Assembly: GCF_027920545.1 (NCBI RefSeq)
Contig: NZ_CP115859.1
Location: 1,854,001-1,918,000, forward strand
Direction: 5' to 3'
From: Chryseobacterium camelliae
GTDB lineage: Bacteria; Bacteroidota; Bacteroidia; Flavobacteriales; Weeksellaceae
Length of the DNA: 64,000 bases
This document shows, piece by piece, positions 45,658 through 56,373 of the stretch (position 1 is its first letter; each line of letters starts with the position of its first letter). Below the pieces are notes generated by a model. That model was not told where the DNA came from. It did no database searches and worked only from the letters and a program-made list of their open reading frames with translations. Made by a program: the position numbers and the translations under genes.

Positions 45658-47265
45658 TTAATGAGCTAGTGCTGCAAAGAAATCATTGCCTTTATCATCG
45701 GTAATGATGAATGCAGGGAAATCTTTCACTTCAATTTTTCTTACTGCTTCCATTCCTAATTCCGGGAAATCTACTACCTCGACAGACAGAATATTGTCTT
45801 TTGCCAAAATTGCAGCAGGACCTCCGATAGAACCTAAATAGAAACCTCCATATTTTCCGCAAGCATTGGTTACATCTGCTGTTCTGTTCCCTTTTGCCAA
45901 CATTACCATGCTTCCGCCATGACTTTGGAATTCGTCTACATACACATCCATTCTTCCCGCAGTCGTAGGACCAAAACTTCCTGATGCCATTCCTTCCGGA
46001 GTTTTTGCCGGACCGGCATAATAAATCGGGTGATTTTTGAAATATTCAGGCATCGGTTTCCCGCTGTCTAGAATTTCTTTGATTTTTGCGTGGGCGATAT
46101 CTCTTGCAACAATCAATGTTCCGTTTAGTTTTAATCTTGTTTTGATTGGATACTTTGAAAGCTCAGCCAAAATTTCCGGCATTGGCTTATTTAGATTAAT
46201 CTCAACCGCCTCTTCCAAATGTGGTGGCGTAGCTGGCAAAAATCTTTTAGGATCCTGTTCAAGCTGCTCTAAGAAAATACCTTCTTTGGTAATTTTTCCT
46301 TTAATGTTTCTGTCCGCAGAACAAGAAACTCCCATTCCAACCGGGCAAGATGCTGCGTGGCGAGGAAGTCTGATCACTCTAACGTCGTGCGTTAAATATT
46401 TCCCTCCAAACTGAGCTCCGATTTCACTTTCCTGGCAAATTTTCTGCACTTTTGCTTCCCATTCCAGATCTCTGAAAGCCTGACCTGCTTCATTTCCTTC
46501 AGTAGGAAGGTTATCGTAGTATTTTGCAGAAGCTTTTTTCACTGCGGCTAAATTCGCTTCAGCAGAAGTACCGCCGATAACTAAAGCCAAGTGGTAAGGA
46601 GGACAAGCAGCAGTTCCTAAGTCTGAAATTCTTTCTTTAACGAAAGCTTCCAAAGATTTTTCGTTTAGTAAAGATTTTGTCTTTTGGTATAAGAAAGTTT
46701 TGTTGGCAGAACCTCCTCCTTTCGTTAAGAATAAAAACTCATAGTAATCTCCTTTTTTCGCATAAATATCAATTTGTGCCGGAAGGTTCGATCCTGAGTT
46801 TTTCTCATCAAACATCGTTAAAGGAACAACCTGAGAATATCTTAAGTTTCTTTTTTGATATGTATTATAAATTCCTTTGCTTAAATATTCACCGTCATCA
46901 ACCCCGGTATAAACATTTTCTCCTTTTTTACCCATCACAATCGCCGTTCCTGTATCCTGGCAAGAAGGTAAAGCGCCTTCTACCGCAACAGCCGCATTTT
47001 GCAATAAGTTATACGCAACGAATCTATCGTTATCAGTAGCTTCAGGATCATCGATGATTCTTCTCAAACTTTCCAAATGTGAAGAACGAAGCATGAACGA
47101 AACATCTGCCATTGCCTCTTCAGCCAATAATTCTAAACCTTTCGGATCTATTGTTAAAATTTCTCTGTCTCCTAATTTTTCAACTTTTACGTAGTCTGAT
47201 GTAAGCTTCTTATACACCGTATCATCTTTCTGAATCGGATACGGATCCTGATATCTAAATTCCAT
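45658..47265 (-). CDS. Fumarate hydratase, class I (iron-sulfur)
   Basis: A 535-residue class I fumarase. Both domains are in one chain: the alpha part has [17 protein letters not shown] (cluster cysteine) and [10 protein letters not shown]. The beta part has [16 protein letters not shown] and [12 protein letters not shown]. Such enzymes bind a labile 4Fe-4S cluster and hydrate fumarate to malate in the TCA cycle. Start ATG 47265 fits. It is divergently arranged with fumC over 230 nt, which is unusual in giving both enzyme classes at one locus. Confidence 0.95.
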   Translation of the reverse strand: MEFRYQDPYPIQKDDTVYKKLTSDYVKVEKLGDREILTIDPKGLELLAEEAMADVSFMLRSSHLESLRRIIDDPEATDNDRFVAYNLLQNAAVAVEGALPSCQDTGTAIVMGKKGENVYTGVDDGEYLSKGIYNTYQKRNLRYSQVVPLTMFDEKNSGSNLPAQIDIYAKKGDYYEFLFLTKGGGSANKTFLYQKTKSLLNEKSLEAFVKERISDLGTAACPPYHLALVIGGTSAEANLAAVKKASAKYYDNLPTEGNEAGQAFRDLEWEAKVQKICQESEIGAQFGGKYLTHDVRVIRLPRHAASCPVGMGVSCSADRNIKGKITKEGIFLEQLEQDPKRFLPATPPHLEEAVEINLNKPMPEILAELSKYPIKTRLKLNGTLIVARDIAHAKIKEILDSGKPMPEYFKNHPIYYAGPAKTPEGMASGSFGPTTAGRMDVYVDEFQSHGGSMVMLAKGNRTADVTNACGKYGGFYLGSIGGPAAILAKDNILSVEVVDFPELGMEAVRKIEVKDFPAFIITDDKGNDFFAALAH

Positions 47266-47390
47266 TTCAATTTTTTATTGAGTACAAAAATACGGCTTAC
47301 ATAAAAAAACATGAGTAAAATCAGTGACTTAGATTGATATTTATAATGATTATAAATTGCGAGATTTTTGAGTAATGCCTAATTTTATAA

Positions 47391-47470
47391 TCTAAGGTTG
47401 AGTCTAAGGTTGAGTCTAAGATTCAGTTTAAAATAGTCCTTAAATTAAACCTCAGTCTTAATCTTAAGCT
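47391..47470. repeat. 12-bp tandem repeat with partial inverted copy, fumA-fumC spacer
   Basis: Tctaaggttgag occurs at 47391-47402 and 47403-47414 and imperfectly at 47415-47426. A partial inverted copy (aacctcagtctta) follows at about 47449-47461. Non-coding, resembling the 24140-24194 repeat. Confidence 0.6.
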
Positions 47471-47495
47471 AAACAAAAATAAAATCTCAATCACA

Positions 47496-48890
47496 ATGAA
47501 TTACAGAATAGAAAAAGACACCATGGGTGAAATGCAGGTTCCTGCGGATAAGTTTTGGGGCGCCCAAACCGAACGATCAAGAAATAATTTCAAAATAGGT
47601 CCTGAAGGTTCTATGCCACACGAAATCATTGAAGCTTTCGCCTATTTAAAAAAAGCAGCGGCATTCACCAACACCGACTTGGGAGTTCTTCCTGCTGAAA
47701 AAAGGAATATGATTGCTAAAGTTTGCGACGAGATTCTGGAAGGAAAACTCAATGATCAATTTCCTTTGGTGATCTGGCAGACAGGTTCCGGAACACAGTC
47801 GAATATGAATGTAAATGAGGTTGTTTCGAACAGAGCTCATGTAAATAATGGCGGAACTTTAGGTGAAAAATCAGAAATTCATCCCAATGATGATGTCAAT
47901 AAATCTCAATCTTCAAACGACACTTACCCGACAGCAATGCATATCGCTGCTTACAAAAAAGTAGTCGAAACAACGATTCCCGCCGTTGAAAAACTAAAAA
48001 TTACGTTGAAAGAAAAATCGGAAGCCTTTAAAGACATCGTTAAAATCGGGAGAACGCATTTAATGGATGCGACGCCGCTTACTTTAGGTCAGGAATTTTC
48101 AGGATATGTTGCCCAGCTTGAGTTTGGTTTAAGAGCTTTAAAAAACACTCTTCCTCATCTTTCCGAATTGGCTTTAGGAGGAACCGCAGTAGGAACCGGA
48201 TTAAATACACCTCAAGGGTATGATGTGAAGGTTGCAGAATATATTTCAAAGTTTACGAATCTTCCTTTTGTAACGGCAGAAAATAAATTCGAGGCTCTGG
48301 CTGCTCACGATGCCATTGTAGAATCTCACGGTGCTTTAAAACAATTAGCCGTTTCTTTATATAAAATTGCTCAGGATATCAGACTTTTGGCTTCAGGACC
48401 ACGTTCCGGGATCGGAGAAATTCATATTCCTGAAAATGAACCGGGCTCTTCCATCATGCCCGGAAAGGTGAATCCTACACAAAATGAAGCGATGACGATG
48501 GTTTGCGCTCAGGTTTTAGGGAATGACACTACAATTTCTTTTGCCGGAACTCAGGGAAATTATGAATTAAATGTTTTCAAACCTGTGATGGCTTACAATT
48601 TCTTACAGTCTGCTCAGTTAATTGCTGATACCTGTATTTCATTTAACGATCATTGTGCGGTCGGAATTGAACCTAATCATGAAAGAATCAAAGAACTGGT
48701 AGATAAATCCTTGATGTTAGTCACTGCTTTAAATACCCATATCGGATATGAAAATGCAGCAAAAATTGCAAAAACGGCGCATAAAAACGGAACTACTTTG
48801 AAAGAAGAGGCAATTAATCTAGGACTTTTAACTGCCGAACAGTTTGACGAATGGGTAAAACCGGAAGATATGGTGGGAAGTTTGAAATAA
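47496..48890 (+). CDS. fumC: Fumarate hydratase, class II
   Basis: A 464-residue oxygen-stable fumarase. Signatures: [17 protein letters not shown] near residues 92-108, [17 protein letters not shown] and the catalytic-site [16 protein letters not shown] (about 318-333). No cluster cysteines. It converts fumarate to malate as does the class I enzyme at 45658 on the opposite strand. A redundant pair lets cells switch under iron or oxidative stress, by analogy with E. coli FumA/FumC. A terminator follows. Confidence 0.97.
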   Translation: MNYRIEKDTMGEMQVPADKFWGAQTERSRNNFKIGPEGSMPHEIIEAFAYLKKAAAFTNTDLGVLPAEKRNMIAKVCDEILEGKLNDQFPLVIWQTGSGTQSNMNVNEVVSNRAHVNNGGTLGEKSEIHPNDDVNKSQSSNDTYPTAMHIAAYKKVVETTIPAVEKLKITLKEKSEAFKDIVKIGRTHLMDATPLTLGQEFSGYVAQLEFGLRALKNTLPHLSELALGGTAVGTGLNTPQGYDVKVAEYISKFTNLPFVTAENKFEALAAHDAIVESHGALKQLAVSLYKIAQDIRLLASGPRSGIGEIHIPENEPGSSIMPGKVNPTQNEAMTMVCAQVLGNDTTISFAGTQGNYELNVFKPVMAYNFLQSAQLIADTCISFNDHCAVGIEPNHERIKELVDKSLMLVTALNTHIGYENAAKIAKTAHKNGTTLKEEAINLGLLTAEQFDEWVKPEDMVGSLK

Positions 48891-48927
48891 TATTTTAACA
48901 TTATAACCTGATTAAAATCTCAGTTTA

Positions 48928-48970
48928 AAACAACAACACTCCTCAGAAACCCTGTGGAGTGTTGTTGTTT
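48928..48970 (+). terminator. Rho-independent terminator of fumC
   Basis: A 15-bp stem AAACAACAACACTCC/GGAGTGTTGTTGTTT with a 13-nt loop, 38 nt after the fumC stop. Confidence 0.8.
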
Positions 48971-49110
48971 GTTAATGTGAATGTTGTTATTTTTATCCAT
49001 CAATTCTTATACCAAAGATGAATATTTTGTCATATTATTTTCCCTAAAGCTCTTTACCACTCCTGGAGCGACACCAATAACAAAAGATAGAAAGATTCTG
49101 CCTTTATATT

Positions 49111-50049
49111 TTATCCTGAAAATTCATCCAGCATATTTCTTGTCGGAACAAAGAAAAGAGTTCCTGTAACTGCCGTACTGAAATCTAAAATCCGGTCATA
49201 ATTTCCCGGAGGATCTCCGATAAACATATTCGTCAGCATTTTTTTAGTGGTTGAAAACGTATTGGCATAAGAAATAAAGTAAGTTCCAAACTCACCCATT
49301 GAAGGATTTCCAAAAGGCATATTATCCCTTACAATTTTTAGTTCTTCTCCATCCCCACTTTCAATATTTGCCAATGCAATATGGGAATTTGAAGGTTTCA
49401 CATCGTCTGACATCTCAATATCATTCTCTTTTGATCTCCCGATCACTTTTTCCTGCTCTTCTGTGGAAAGATTTCTCCACGCATTCATGTTATGAAGATA
49501 TTTTTGAGTGAAAAGATAACTTCCCCCTTTATATTGCAAATCTTCATCCCCTACTTTAGCAAAAAGATCACGGTCTTCGTTGTGCGGATTTTCTGTTCCG
49601 TCTACAAAACCGAGAATCGAACGATCATCCCAATATTTAAACCCATGAATTTCCAAAATACTTTCCGCAACAGGAGTCAGTAATTTTGAAATCTCAATTG
49701 CCATATCAAAGATGATGCTTTTATCATCCGCTCTCAGGTGAAAATGCAAATCTCCAGGCGTAGACACTGCAGTATGTTTTTCGCCTTTTATTTCTTCAAA
49801 ATTGGTTAATTCTTTCGGAAGCGGAACTGGAAGTTCAAGAATATTCCAGGCGTTATATCCAATCCCCATCACACAGCTTGCTCTGCTATCCGGAAATCTG
49901 TTGAAAACTGAATTATTAAGATTCAGCACCAAAGCACATAATTGCTGAAAGGTTTCTTTCAGTTTAGGATCATCCACCAGTCTCCAAACCATGAAAATCG
50001 TATTGCTATTCGGATAATCGGTTACATTTTGAGATTCAATATTCGGCAT
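49111..50049 (-). CDS. Dyp-type haem peroxidase
   Basis: A 312-residue dye-decolorising peroxidase. The family motif GFVDGTENP (about residues 167-175) holds the distal Asp of GxxDG. HIALAN and the later IVRDNMPFG region give the proximal haem site. No signal peptide or Tat motif, so cytoplasmic. The C-terminus (RNMLDEFSG) does not look like an encapsulin targeting peptide, and no encapsulin gene is nearby. The gene is downstream of the ABC ATPase/permease pair on the same strand with a 20-nt gap, so co-transcription is possible. Confidence 0.94.
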   Translation of the reverse strand: MPNIESQNVTDYPNSNTIFMVWRLVDDPKLKETFQQLCALVLNLNNSVFNRFPDSRASCVMGIGYNAWNILELPVPLPKELTNFEEIKGEKHTAVSTPGDLHFHLRADDKSIIFDMAIEISKLLTPVAESILEIHGFKYWDDRSILGFVDGTENPHNEDRDLFAKVGDEDLQYKGGSYLFTQKYLHNMNAWRNLSTEEQEKVIGRSKENDIEMSDDVKPSNSHIALANIESGDGEELKIVRDNMPFGNPSMGEFGTYFISYANTFSTTKKMLTNMFIGDPPGNYDRILDFSTAVTGTLFFVPTRNMLDEFSG

Positions 50050-50069
50050 TATTTATTTTTTAAATTAAA

Positions 50070-50792
50070 CTAAATCATTTCAACAGGTTCAGAAACCTGG
50101 TCAGCAAAATATTGTTCAAGATCTCTGAGAGTCTCAGGATTCGTCTGAATATCTTTTACCAGGCTTCCTTTATTCACAACCACAATCCTGTTACAAACTT
50201 CGGTGGTATGCGAAAGATCATGACTTGAAATAAGGAAGGTTACTCCATCCTGTTTTGATAATTCTTTAATTAAATTTTTCAGTTTAATCTGTGTAGAAGG
50301 ATCCAAATTAGCAAAAGGCTCATCCAAAATAATGATTTCAGGATTTCCGATCATCGCTCCTACAATTCCTACTTTTTTCTGGTTTCCTTTTGATAAATCA
50401 CGAACGTACTTCCCGGAATTTAAAATCTCTCCATTAAAAAGATCATGAAACTGCTTTAAAAACTCATCAAGAGAAGCTTTATTCTGCCCTCTCAGTTCTC
50501 CGATGAAATAAAAATATTCTTCAGGAGTAAGATAACCGATAAGAAAGCTCTCATCAACGAATGCCGAAACTTTATTCTTCCATGCTTCAGATTCGTTTAC
50601 TTTAATATCATCTACACTTACAAAACCTGTCGTAGGCTGAATAAGATCAAGCATCAAACTGAAAAGTGTTGTTTTTCCTGCTCCGTTATTTCCTACCAGT
50701 CCGAAGGTTTCTCCACTCAGGATTTCCAAATGTTCGATATTAAGAACGGTAGCTTTGCCATATGTTTTTGATAAATTATGTATTGTGATCAT
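50070..50792 (-). CDS. ABC transporter ATPase (export type)
   Basis: A 240-residue ABC ATPase. Walker A is GNNGAGKTT (34-42), signature LSKGNQKK and Walker B IIILDEPFANLDP, with HDLSHTTE for the H-loop. It starts 1 nt after the stop of the permease gene at 50794, so the two form a transporter. It matches the exporter class paired with DUF5687 membrane proteins; the substrate is unknown. Confidence 0.93.
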   Translation of the reverse strand: MITIHNLSKTYGKATVLNIEHLEILSGETFGLVGNNGAGKTTLFSLMLDLIQPTTGFVSVDDIKVNESEAWKNKVSAFVDESFLIGYLTPEEYFYFIGELRGQNKASLDEFLKQFHDLFNGEILNSGKYVRDLSKGNQKKVGIVGAMIGNPEIIILDEPFANLDPSTQIKLKNLIKELSKQDGVTFLISSHDLSHTTEVCNRIVVVNKGSLVKDIQTNPETLRDLEQYFADQVSEPVEMI

Positions 50793-50793
50793 A

Positions 50794-52260
50794 TCAATCT
50801 TTGTTTTTGAATGCTTCTAATGTGCTGTATTTTTCTACTTTATAATGCTTTACGATAATATCGAAGATTTTTTCTCTGAATAAAAAACCTGCCAATCCCA
50901 TAATGGCTACACTTACAACCCCTGCTTCAATTCCGAAAAAGTGCTGTACTCCTCCAAAAACAGCCATTGGTAAAAACATTTTTGGAATCAATAATAACAA
51001 TGCCTTCAGATTAAAACTGTTTTTTTGTCCGAATCTTTTTTCCTTGGCATTAAGATCAATTTGGGTTTTATTGAAAGCTCCCGCCCAAAGCGTGAATTGC
51101 GAATTGACTCCAATATTATAAATTCCTGCCGCGAAAAAAGTAACATACATTTCCCAGCCAAAATAGGCATATCCCACCGCAAGCACTACAGAAACTGCCG
51201 TCATAATGTTCATCAGCCACCATTTTGCCTTTAAATATTCTTTATACGGAACATTGGAAGTCATCATCAAAGGATAATAAGAACTGTCAAAAGCAGGAAC
51301 CCTCTGTCCAAACATAAACTGGAAACCACCTGTTACAAACAATCCCATGAACATCGTCATTGCTGGAGTTTTATACAATGGGGAAGAAAACATGAGCATC
51401 CCATAGAAAAGAAATAAAAAGCTTCCTAATAGAATTCCTTTAGTCACTTTGTTTCTTCTCAGCATTTTTATGTCGTTATTAATAAAAGTACCAATAGCTC
51501 CGTACTTGTTTAAAAAGGCAATATTTTCTGTTTTTCCGATTGTTTTTTTGGCTTCAAGACCTTCATCCAGATAAAATGCCTTGTGAATATAATTAAAGCT
51601 GGTCTTCCATAAAGTGATAAATAACAGGATTGAAATTACTGCAAAATAAGGTCGTTCATAAAAATTAAAGAAAAACTTTTCCGAATAAGAAAAAACGGGA
51701 ACAATATTATAATATGCTAACCCTGCAATCGCTGCAAAAATACAGCCCACAACAATGGCAACCGTTTCTTTATCATTGAAAAGAATATTGATGAAATTAT
51801 TAATATAAAACAATAAAGAAACCCCGATTAACCAGGACACAACACCCACAAAACCATATCCGTTGAACAATGCAATGGCACTAAACGTGATAAAAAAGAA
51901 TGAATTGAGCCAACTTAAAGGAGTAAAGAATGTTTTAACCAACGTATAGCTCACAACCATTTTCTTCCGAATATTAAGTGTAAGAAACGGCTTGATATTC
52001 TGAGTCGGCATTTCCTGCAACATATATTTGAAGATTAAATCGGCTGCCCAAGCGATAATTAAAAATTTGGAAACAATTTTTAACGGATCTTCATGCATCT
52101 CTTCTTTGATGTAGAAAAACGCAATAAACGCACCTCCTACCAAACAACCCATGAAATAAAGAATTCCGATAAAACGGAAAATCTTCATCGCCAAATTGAT
52201 CCCCAAAGATGTACCACGAAAAAAACTTTTGAACTCTAATCTCAGGAATTTAAAAAACAT
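50794..52260 (-). CDS. DUF5687 membrane permease of an ABC exporter
   Basis: A 488-residue protein with about 11-12 predicted membrane segments and the N-terminal LRLEFKSFFRGTSLGINLAMK characteristic of DUF5687, a Bacteroidota family. It is coupled to the downstream ATPase (1-nt gap). Together they should make a homodimeric-type ABC exporter in the inner membrane. The substrate cannot be predicted. Its promoter lies in the 122-nt gap toward recN. Confidence 0.85.
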   Translation of the reverse strand: MFFKFLRLEFKSFFRGTSLGINLAMKIFRFIGILYFMGCLVGGAFIAFFYIKEEMHEDPLKIVSKFLIIAWAADLIFKYMLQEMPTQNIKPFLTLNIRKKMVVSYTLVKTFFTPLSWLNSFFFITFSAIALFNGYGFVGVVSWLIGVSLLFYINNFINILFNDKETVAIVVGCIFAAIAGLAYYNIVPVFSYSEKFFFNFYERPYFAVISILLFITLWKTSFNYIHKAFYLDEGLEAKKTIGKTENIAFLNKYGAIGTFINNDIKMLRRNKVTKGILLGSFLFLFYGMLMFSSPLYKTPAMTMFMGLFVTGGFQFMFGQRVPAFDSSYYPLMMTSNVPYKEYLKAKWWLMNIMTAVSVVLAVGYAYFGWEMYVTFFAAGIYNIGVNSQFTLWAGAFNKTQIDLNAKEKRFGQKNSFNLKALLLLIPKMFLPMAVFGGVQHFFGIEAGVVSVAIMGLAGFLFREKIFDIIVKHYKVEKYSTLEAFKNKD

Positions 52261-52382
52261 AGTTACTTTTTTACATTAGTAAATATAATGTAAAATATGT
52301 TACAGACTTTTCAATTTGAATCCTATAAATGGGAGGTTGTATGAATAATTAGGTCGCTTCGGCTTCTTGTTCCAAACTAAAA

Positions 52383-54032
52383 TTATCCTATCAATTCTTT
52401 CGCCTGTGTCATGGCGGCTTCCGTTATCTTACTTCCGGAAAGCAATTGGGCAATTTCGTTGAGTTTTTCTTCGTCGCTTAAAGAAACTATAGTAGATTGA
52501 GTTCTACCGGAAACATCCTGTTTTACAACTTTATAATTATTGTTTCCTTTTGCTGCTACCTGCGCCAGGTGAGAAATAACGATCAGCTGCATATCTTCAG
52601 ACATTTCGCGCATCAGATTTCCGATTTCCTCCGCTACTTTTCCTGAAACTCCGGTATCTATCTCGTCTAAAATTAAGGTTGGAAGCTCATCACTTTCTGC
52701 AATAATTTTCTTTACCACCAACATAACACGTGATCTTTCACCGCCGGAAATAGCCGTTTGAATAGGTTTTAACGGAAAGCCCGAGTTGGCCTGGAATAAT
52801 AACTGGATATTCTCTTTTCCGAATTGATTAAAATCCGGGGAATCCTTCAATTCAATATCAACCTTTGCTTTTTCCAAGCCTAACTTTTTAAGCAGGTCTT
52901 CCGCTTTTTTAATGAAAACAGGAATGCTTTTCTTTCTGTTTTTTGAAAGCTTTTCAGCAAGATTTTGAAGCGTTTTTTCTTTTTTAACAATATTTTCAGA
53001 AATCTCAGCAATACCGGCTTCCAGTTCAGAAGCACCTTGTTGTTCGCCCGATAGCTGATCTCTGATTTCCTTAAGTTCCTCCATTCCGGAAACATTATGT
53101 TTCAGAAATAATGAATTAATTTTATTATTCAGTTCAGAAAGTAATGCCAGGTTTTCAGGGTTGATTTCAATTTTTTCGGCTTCATGCTCCAGTTCGGAAA
53201 TAATATCCTTTATCTCAACAAATGATGTTTCAAGTCTTTCATCTAGGTCTGAAAAACTGTTTGAAACTTCTGAAATCTTGGAAAGTTTATTTTTAGCCTC
53301 ATTAAAAAATGAAAGAATTCCCACTTCTTCCTGGTGGAACCTTGACAGAATCTGCACAAGATTTTCAGAAATCATCTCAGCATTTTCCTGTATTGACAAT
53401 TGGTCCTGAAGGTCTTCATAGTCTACATCATCCAATTTCAGCTCTTCAAGTTCGTTCAGTAAAAATTCTTTATAATCACTTTCCTTATTGGTTTCTGCAA
53501 GCTGGGTCTGGAGTTTTTTCAACTGAATTTTTAAACTTTGAAAATCTGAAAATTCAAATTGATATTCCTCCACCATTTTTTTATTTTCAGAAAGCCCGTC
53601 AATAATCTTAAACTGATATTCTGCGGTAAAAAGATTAGAGGTTTCAAACTGTGAATGAATATCAATCAGCTGAGAAGACAGTTCTTTCAAAACATCTAAG
53701 GTCACCGGAACATCATTGATAAAAGCTCTCGATTTGCCGGAGGGAAGAATTTCCCGTCTTATAATCGTCTGCTGATCGTAATCAAGATCATTTTCGATGA
53801 AAAATTTCTTAAACCGGTTATTCAAAAAGAATTCGGTTTCTACAACACTTTTTTCTTCTGTGTTAGAGATCGATTTTACATCTGCTCTTTCTCCCAAAAC
53901 AAGACGGAGCGCTCCCAGAATAATTGATTTACCGGCTCCGGTTTCCCCGGTAATTACCTGTAATCCTTTATTTAACGATACATCAAGCACATCAATAAGC
54001 GCAAAGTTTTTTATATAGATTCTCGAAAGCAT
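52383..54032 (-). CDS. recN: DNA repair protein RecN
   Basis: A 549-residue SMC-like ATPase for recombination repair of double-strand breaks. Walker A GETGAGKS (29-36) is followed by LRLVLGERAD. A long coiled-coil middle (about 155-370) precedes the C-terminal signature SGGERSRVMLVVKKI and Walker B LILDEIDTGVSG, then VISHLAQVAA. All parts are in family order. It follows porD in the bamD-rpoZ-coaBC-porD-recN block, probably with its own weak TATATTTG element at 54062-54069. Confidence 0.96.
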   Translation of the reverse strand: MLSRIYIKNFALIDVLDVSLNKGLQVITGETGAGKSIILGALRLVLGERADVKSISNTEEKSVVETEFFLNNRFKKFFIENDLDYDQQTIIRREILPSGKSRAFINDVPVTLDVLKELSSQLIDIHSQFETSNLFTAEYQFKIIDGLSENKKMVEEYQFEFSDFQSLKIQLKKLQTQLAETNKESDYKEFLLNELEELKLDDVDYEDLQDQLSIQENAEMISENLVQILSRFHQEEVGILSFFNEAKNKLSKISEVSNSFSDLDERLETSFVEIKDIISELEHEAEKIEINPENLALLSELNNKINSLFLKHNVSGMEELKEIRDQLSGEQQGASELEAGIAEISENIVKKEKTLQNLAEKLSKNRKKSIPVFIKKAEDLLKKLGLEKAKVDIELKDSPDFNQFGKENIQLLFQANSGFPLKPIQTAISGGERSRVMLVVKKIIAESDELPTLILDEIDTGVSGKVAEEIGNLMREMSEDMQLIVISHLAQVAAKGNNNYKVVKQDVSGRTQSTIVSLSDEEKLNEIAQLLSGSKITEAAMTQAKELIG

Positions 54033-54102
54033 AAATCAGTGGCAGATTACGATTGTTACTGCAAATATAAAATTTCCAATTCAGAAATGATGAATCAGAT
54101 TT

Positions 54103-55011
54103 TTATTTCCATTTATTCCACTTAGTATCTGTATGCTTCGGAGCGAATGTAATCATAAGCTGTTTTAAATCGCCTAATACGATTCCGCCGTTATTATTCG
54201 AATTGAAAACATTATAAATTTCATCACTTTTTGCTTCAATAAAAAGATTGAATGCATAGTTCTGCTGAAAATTGTTTTCGTAAATCTTTAACTGCATTAA
54301 AGCATCAAAAATAGCCTTTTTAGAAGCGGTCTGATCCTGATTGTAAAGACCATCCAGCCCGATTCTATGGTAGGTATAAAAAGTAGTTCTTAACTGATTC
54401 GTATTAGAATTCAGTAAGGTGCTGATTAAATTTCCTCTTGTTCGGGGACCTTCTGTTCCGAGCTGAGCCCAACCTTCATAGTTCCTGTTTTGAGAATTCT
54501 GGGCAATCTGTTGTGCTTTTGTAAACCACGGTGTTCCTCCCATCGACTGAAAACTATCTGCATCATATCCAAGAATTAAATACACATAAAAGCTGATCAC
54601 ATCAATCAGGTTTTTTCCCGAAAACTGTCTTTCATTGAAAATCAGGTTTTCATTTTCCACATATTCGAATCCGAATTTTGTATCCTGAATATTAATGAGC
54701 GGAGATTCGTAATTGGTACTGAATACGGGACGAACTGCTTGTACAACAATACTTCCTTTATAATTATTCCCGTCTTTCTCGCTGATAATGATGGCAAAAT
54801 TTGATTTAATTTTCTCAAAGTTCTGCAGCTTTTTTCCAGTCCAGCTTGTGTTGTTGATAAAATCCCTGAGACTTTTCTCCAGCGTTTTATAGACCTGCTG
54901 ATTACTTCCTCCCATCTGTTGCGCATTGATCTGAACAGTCGACAGCAACTCTTGAGAGAAACTCAATTGACATAAGAAAAATACAAAAAATATGCTTAAA
55001 ACTTTTTTCAT
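54103..55011 (-). CDS. porD: DUF4835 protein, PorD-like T9SS component
   Basis: A 302-residue protein with a signal peptide (about 1-19, cleavage after LSFSQ). The sequence has QELLSTVQINAQQMGGSNQQVYKTLEKSLRDFINNT across the N-terminus and FSGKNLIDVISFYVYLILGYD in the middle, both typical of DUF4835. Proteins of this family are linked to type IX secretion (PorD). It fits the presence of a T9SS substrate at 42087. It lies 37 nt downstream of coaBC and precedes recN. Confidence 0.82.
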   Translation of the reverse strand: MKKVLSIFFVFFLCQLSFSQELLSTVQINAQQMGGSNQQVYKTLEKSLRDFINNTSWTGKKLQNFEKIKSNFAIIISEKDGNNYKGSIVVQAVRPVFSTNYESPLINIQDTKFGFEYVENENLIFNERQFSGKNLIDVISFYVYLILGYDADSFQSMGGTPWFTKAQQIAQNSQNRNYEGWAQLGTEGPRTRGNLISTLLNSNTNQLRTTFYTYHRIGLDGLYNQDQTASKKAIFDALMQLKIYENNFQQNYAFNLFIEAKSDEIYNVFNSNNNGGIVLGDLKQLMITFAPKHTDTKWNKWK

Positions 55012-55048
55012 TGTTTATTTAAAGATTGAGAACGGAAATTTATAAAAT

Positions 55049-56251
55049 TTATTTTAATAGCTGATTTTCAACAAAATTGAGAATATCTTTAGCCACTTCA
55101 TCTTTAGATTTCAAATTGAACTCGGTTTTCTCTGTTTTTGTGAAAATTTTTATTTTGTTGGTATCGTTTTTAAAACCTGCTCCTTCATCTCTCAAAGAAT
55201 TCAGAACAATCATATCCAGATTTTTCTTTTCTAATTTTCCCTTGGCATTTTCTTCTTCATTCTGGGTTTCCAAAGCAAATCCTACCAAAAACTGATGATT
55301 CTTCCTTTCGCCCATCGTTTTCAGAATATCCGGATTTTTAATGAGCTCTATGGTTAAATTATCATCATTTTTTTTAATCTTCTCAGATGCTACTTCTTTG
55401 GGTGCATAATCTGCAACAGCCGCGCTGGCAATAGCAATATCTGCATTGTCATAAAACTGAAAGACTTTATCAAACATTTCTTTCGCTGAAACAACTCTCA
55501 GAATTTCAATATTTTGAACATTGGTTTTTTCAGCACTCGGTCCGGAAATCAAGATAACTTTAGCTCCTCTTTTAGCCGCCTCTTCCGCTAAAGAAAACCC
55601 CATTTTCCCGGAAGAATGATTCCCGATAAAACGTACCGGATCAATGGCTTCATAAGTTGGCCCTGCAGTAATAAGAACTGTTTTTCCTTCCAATGTTTTA
55701 TTTTGAGCAACATTAAAAAATTCTTCGATGTTTTTTACAATCGTTTCAGGCTCTGCCATTCTTCCCTGTCCTACTAATCCACTTGCAAGCTCTCCGTTTT
55801 CTGCCGGAATGATATGATGTCCGTAACTTTCTGCCCATTCCAGGTTTTTCTTTGTGGAAGGATGCTGGTACATATCCAAATCCATTGCAGGAGCAATAAA
55901 TACGGGACATTTTGCCGACATATAGGTAGCAATCACCAAATTATCGCATATTCCGTGAACCATTTTCGCCAACGTATTGGATGTGCAGGGAGCAACAATC
56001 ATTACATCTGCACATAATGCCAGTTCTACATGGCTGTTCCAGGTTCCGTTGTCTCCGTAGAAATCTGTATAAACCGGTTTTTTTGATAAGGTGGAAATAC
56101 TAAGTTTCGTTACAAAATTTTCTGCATCGGGAGTCATTATGACCTGAACTTCCGCTCCACTTTTAACAAAATCCCTTATTAGGAAATGAATTTTGTAGGC
56201 TGCAATTCCTCCAGAAACGGCTATCAATATCTTTTTGCCGGAAACGCTCAT
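55049..56251 (-). CDS. coaBC: Bifunctional phosphopantothenoylcysteine decarboxylase/synthetase
   Basis: A 400-residue coenzyme A biosynthesis enzyme. The N-terminal CoaC flavoprotein (about 1-180) has SGGIAAYK, APCTSNTLAKMVHGICDN and APAMDLDMYQHP. The CoaB half (about 188-400) has VLITAGPTYEAIDPVRFIGNHSSGKMG and AAVADYAP. It converts phosphopantothenate plus cysteine to phosphopantetheine. Length is normal. It is separated from rpoZ by an attenuator-like hairpin and runs into porD. Confidence 0.97.
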   Translation of the reverse strand: MSVSGKKILIAVSGGIAAYKIHFLIRDFVKSGAEVQVIMTPDAENFVTKLSISTLSKKPVYTDFYGDNGTWNSHVELALCADVMIVAPCTSNTLAKMVHGICDNLVIATYMSAKCPVFIAPAMDLDMYQHPSTKKNLEWAESYGHHIIPAENGELASGLVGQGRMAEPETIVKNIEEFFNVAQNKTLEGKTVLITAGPTYEAIDPVRFIGNHSSGKMGFSLAEEAAKRGAKVILISGPSAEKTNVQNIEILRVVSAKEMFDKVFQFYDNADIAIASAAVADYAPKEVASEKIKKNDDNLTIELIKNPDILKTMGERKNHQFLVGFALETQNEEENAKGKLEKKNLDMIVLNSLRDEGAGFKNDTNKIKIFTKTEKTEFNLKSKDEVAKDILNFVENQLLK

Positions 56252-56315
56252 TGAGTTTTATTTTTTTGAATCACTAATTTACTTATTTTTCCCCTAACTG
56301 CATTATATAAAATAG

Positions 56316-56353
56316 CAAAGGTCATAAAGAAACGAGTTTCCTTATGACCTTTG
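56316..56353 (-). terminator. Hairpin between rpoZ and coaBC (terminator or attenuator)
   Basis: CAAAGGTCATAA (56316-56327) pairs perfectly with TTATGACCTTTG (56342-56353). The T-run after it is short (TATTTTATA), so it may only partly reduce read-through from bamD-rpoZ to coaBC. Confidence 0.65.
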
Positions 56354-56373
56354 TATATTTAAAACACAGATGA

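Noticed and set aside
47391-47470. CRISPR array suggested by regular short repeats
   Set aside because: The repeat is 12 bp with no spacers and no cas genes.
49111-50049. Encapsulin cargo for the Dyp peroxidase
   Set aside because: No encapsulin gene nearby, and the C-terminus lacks a cargo-loading peptide.
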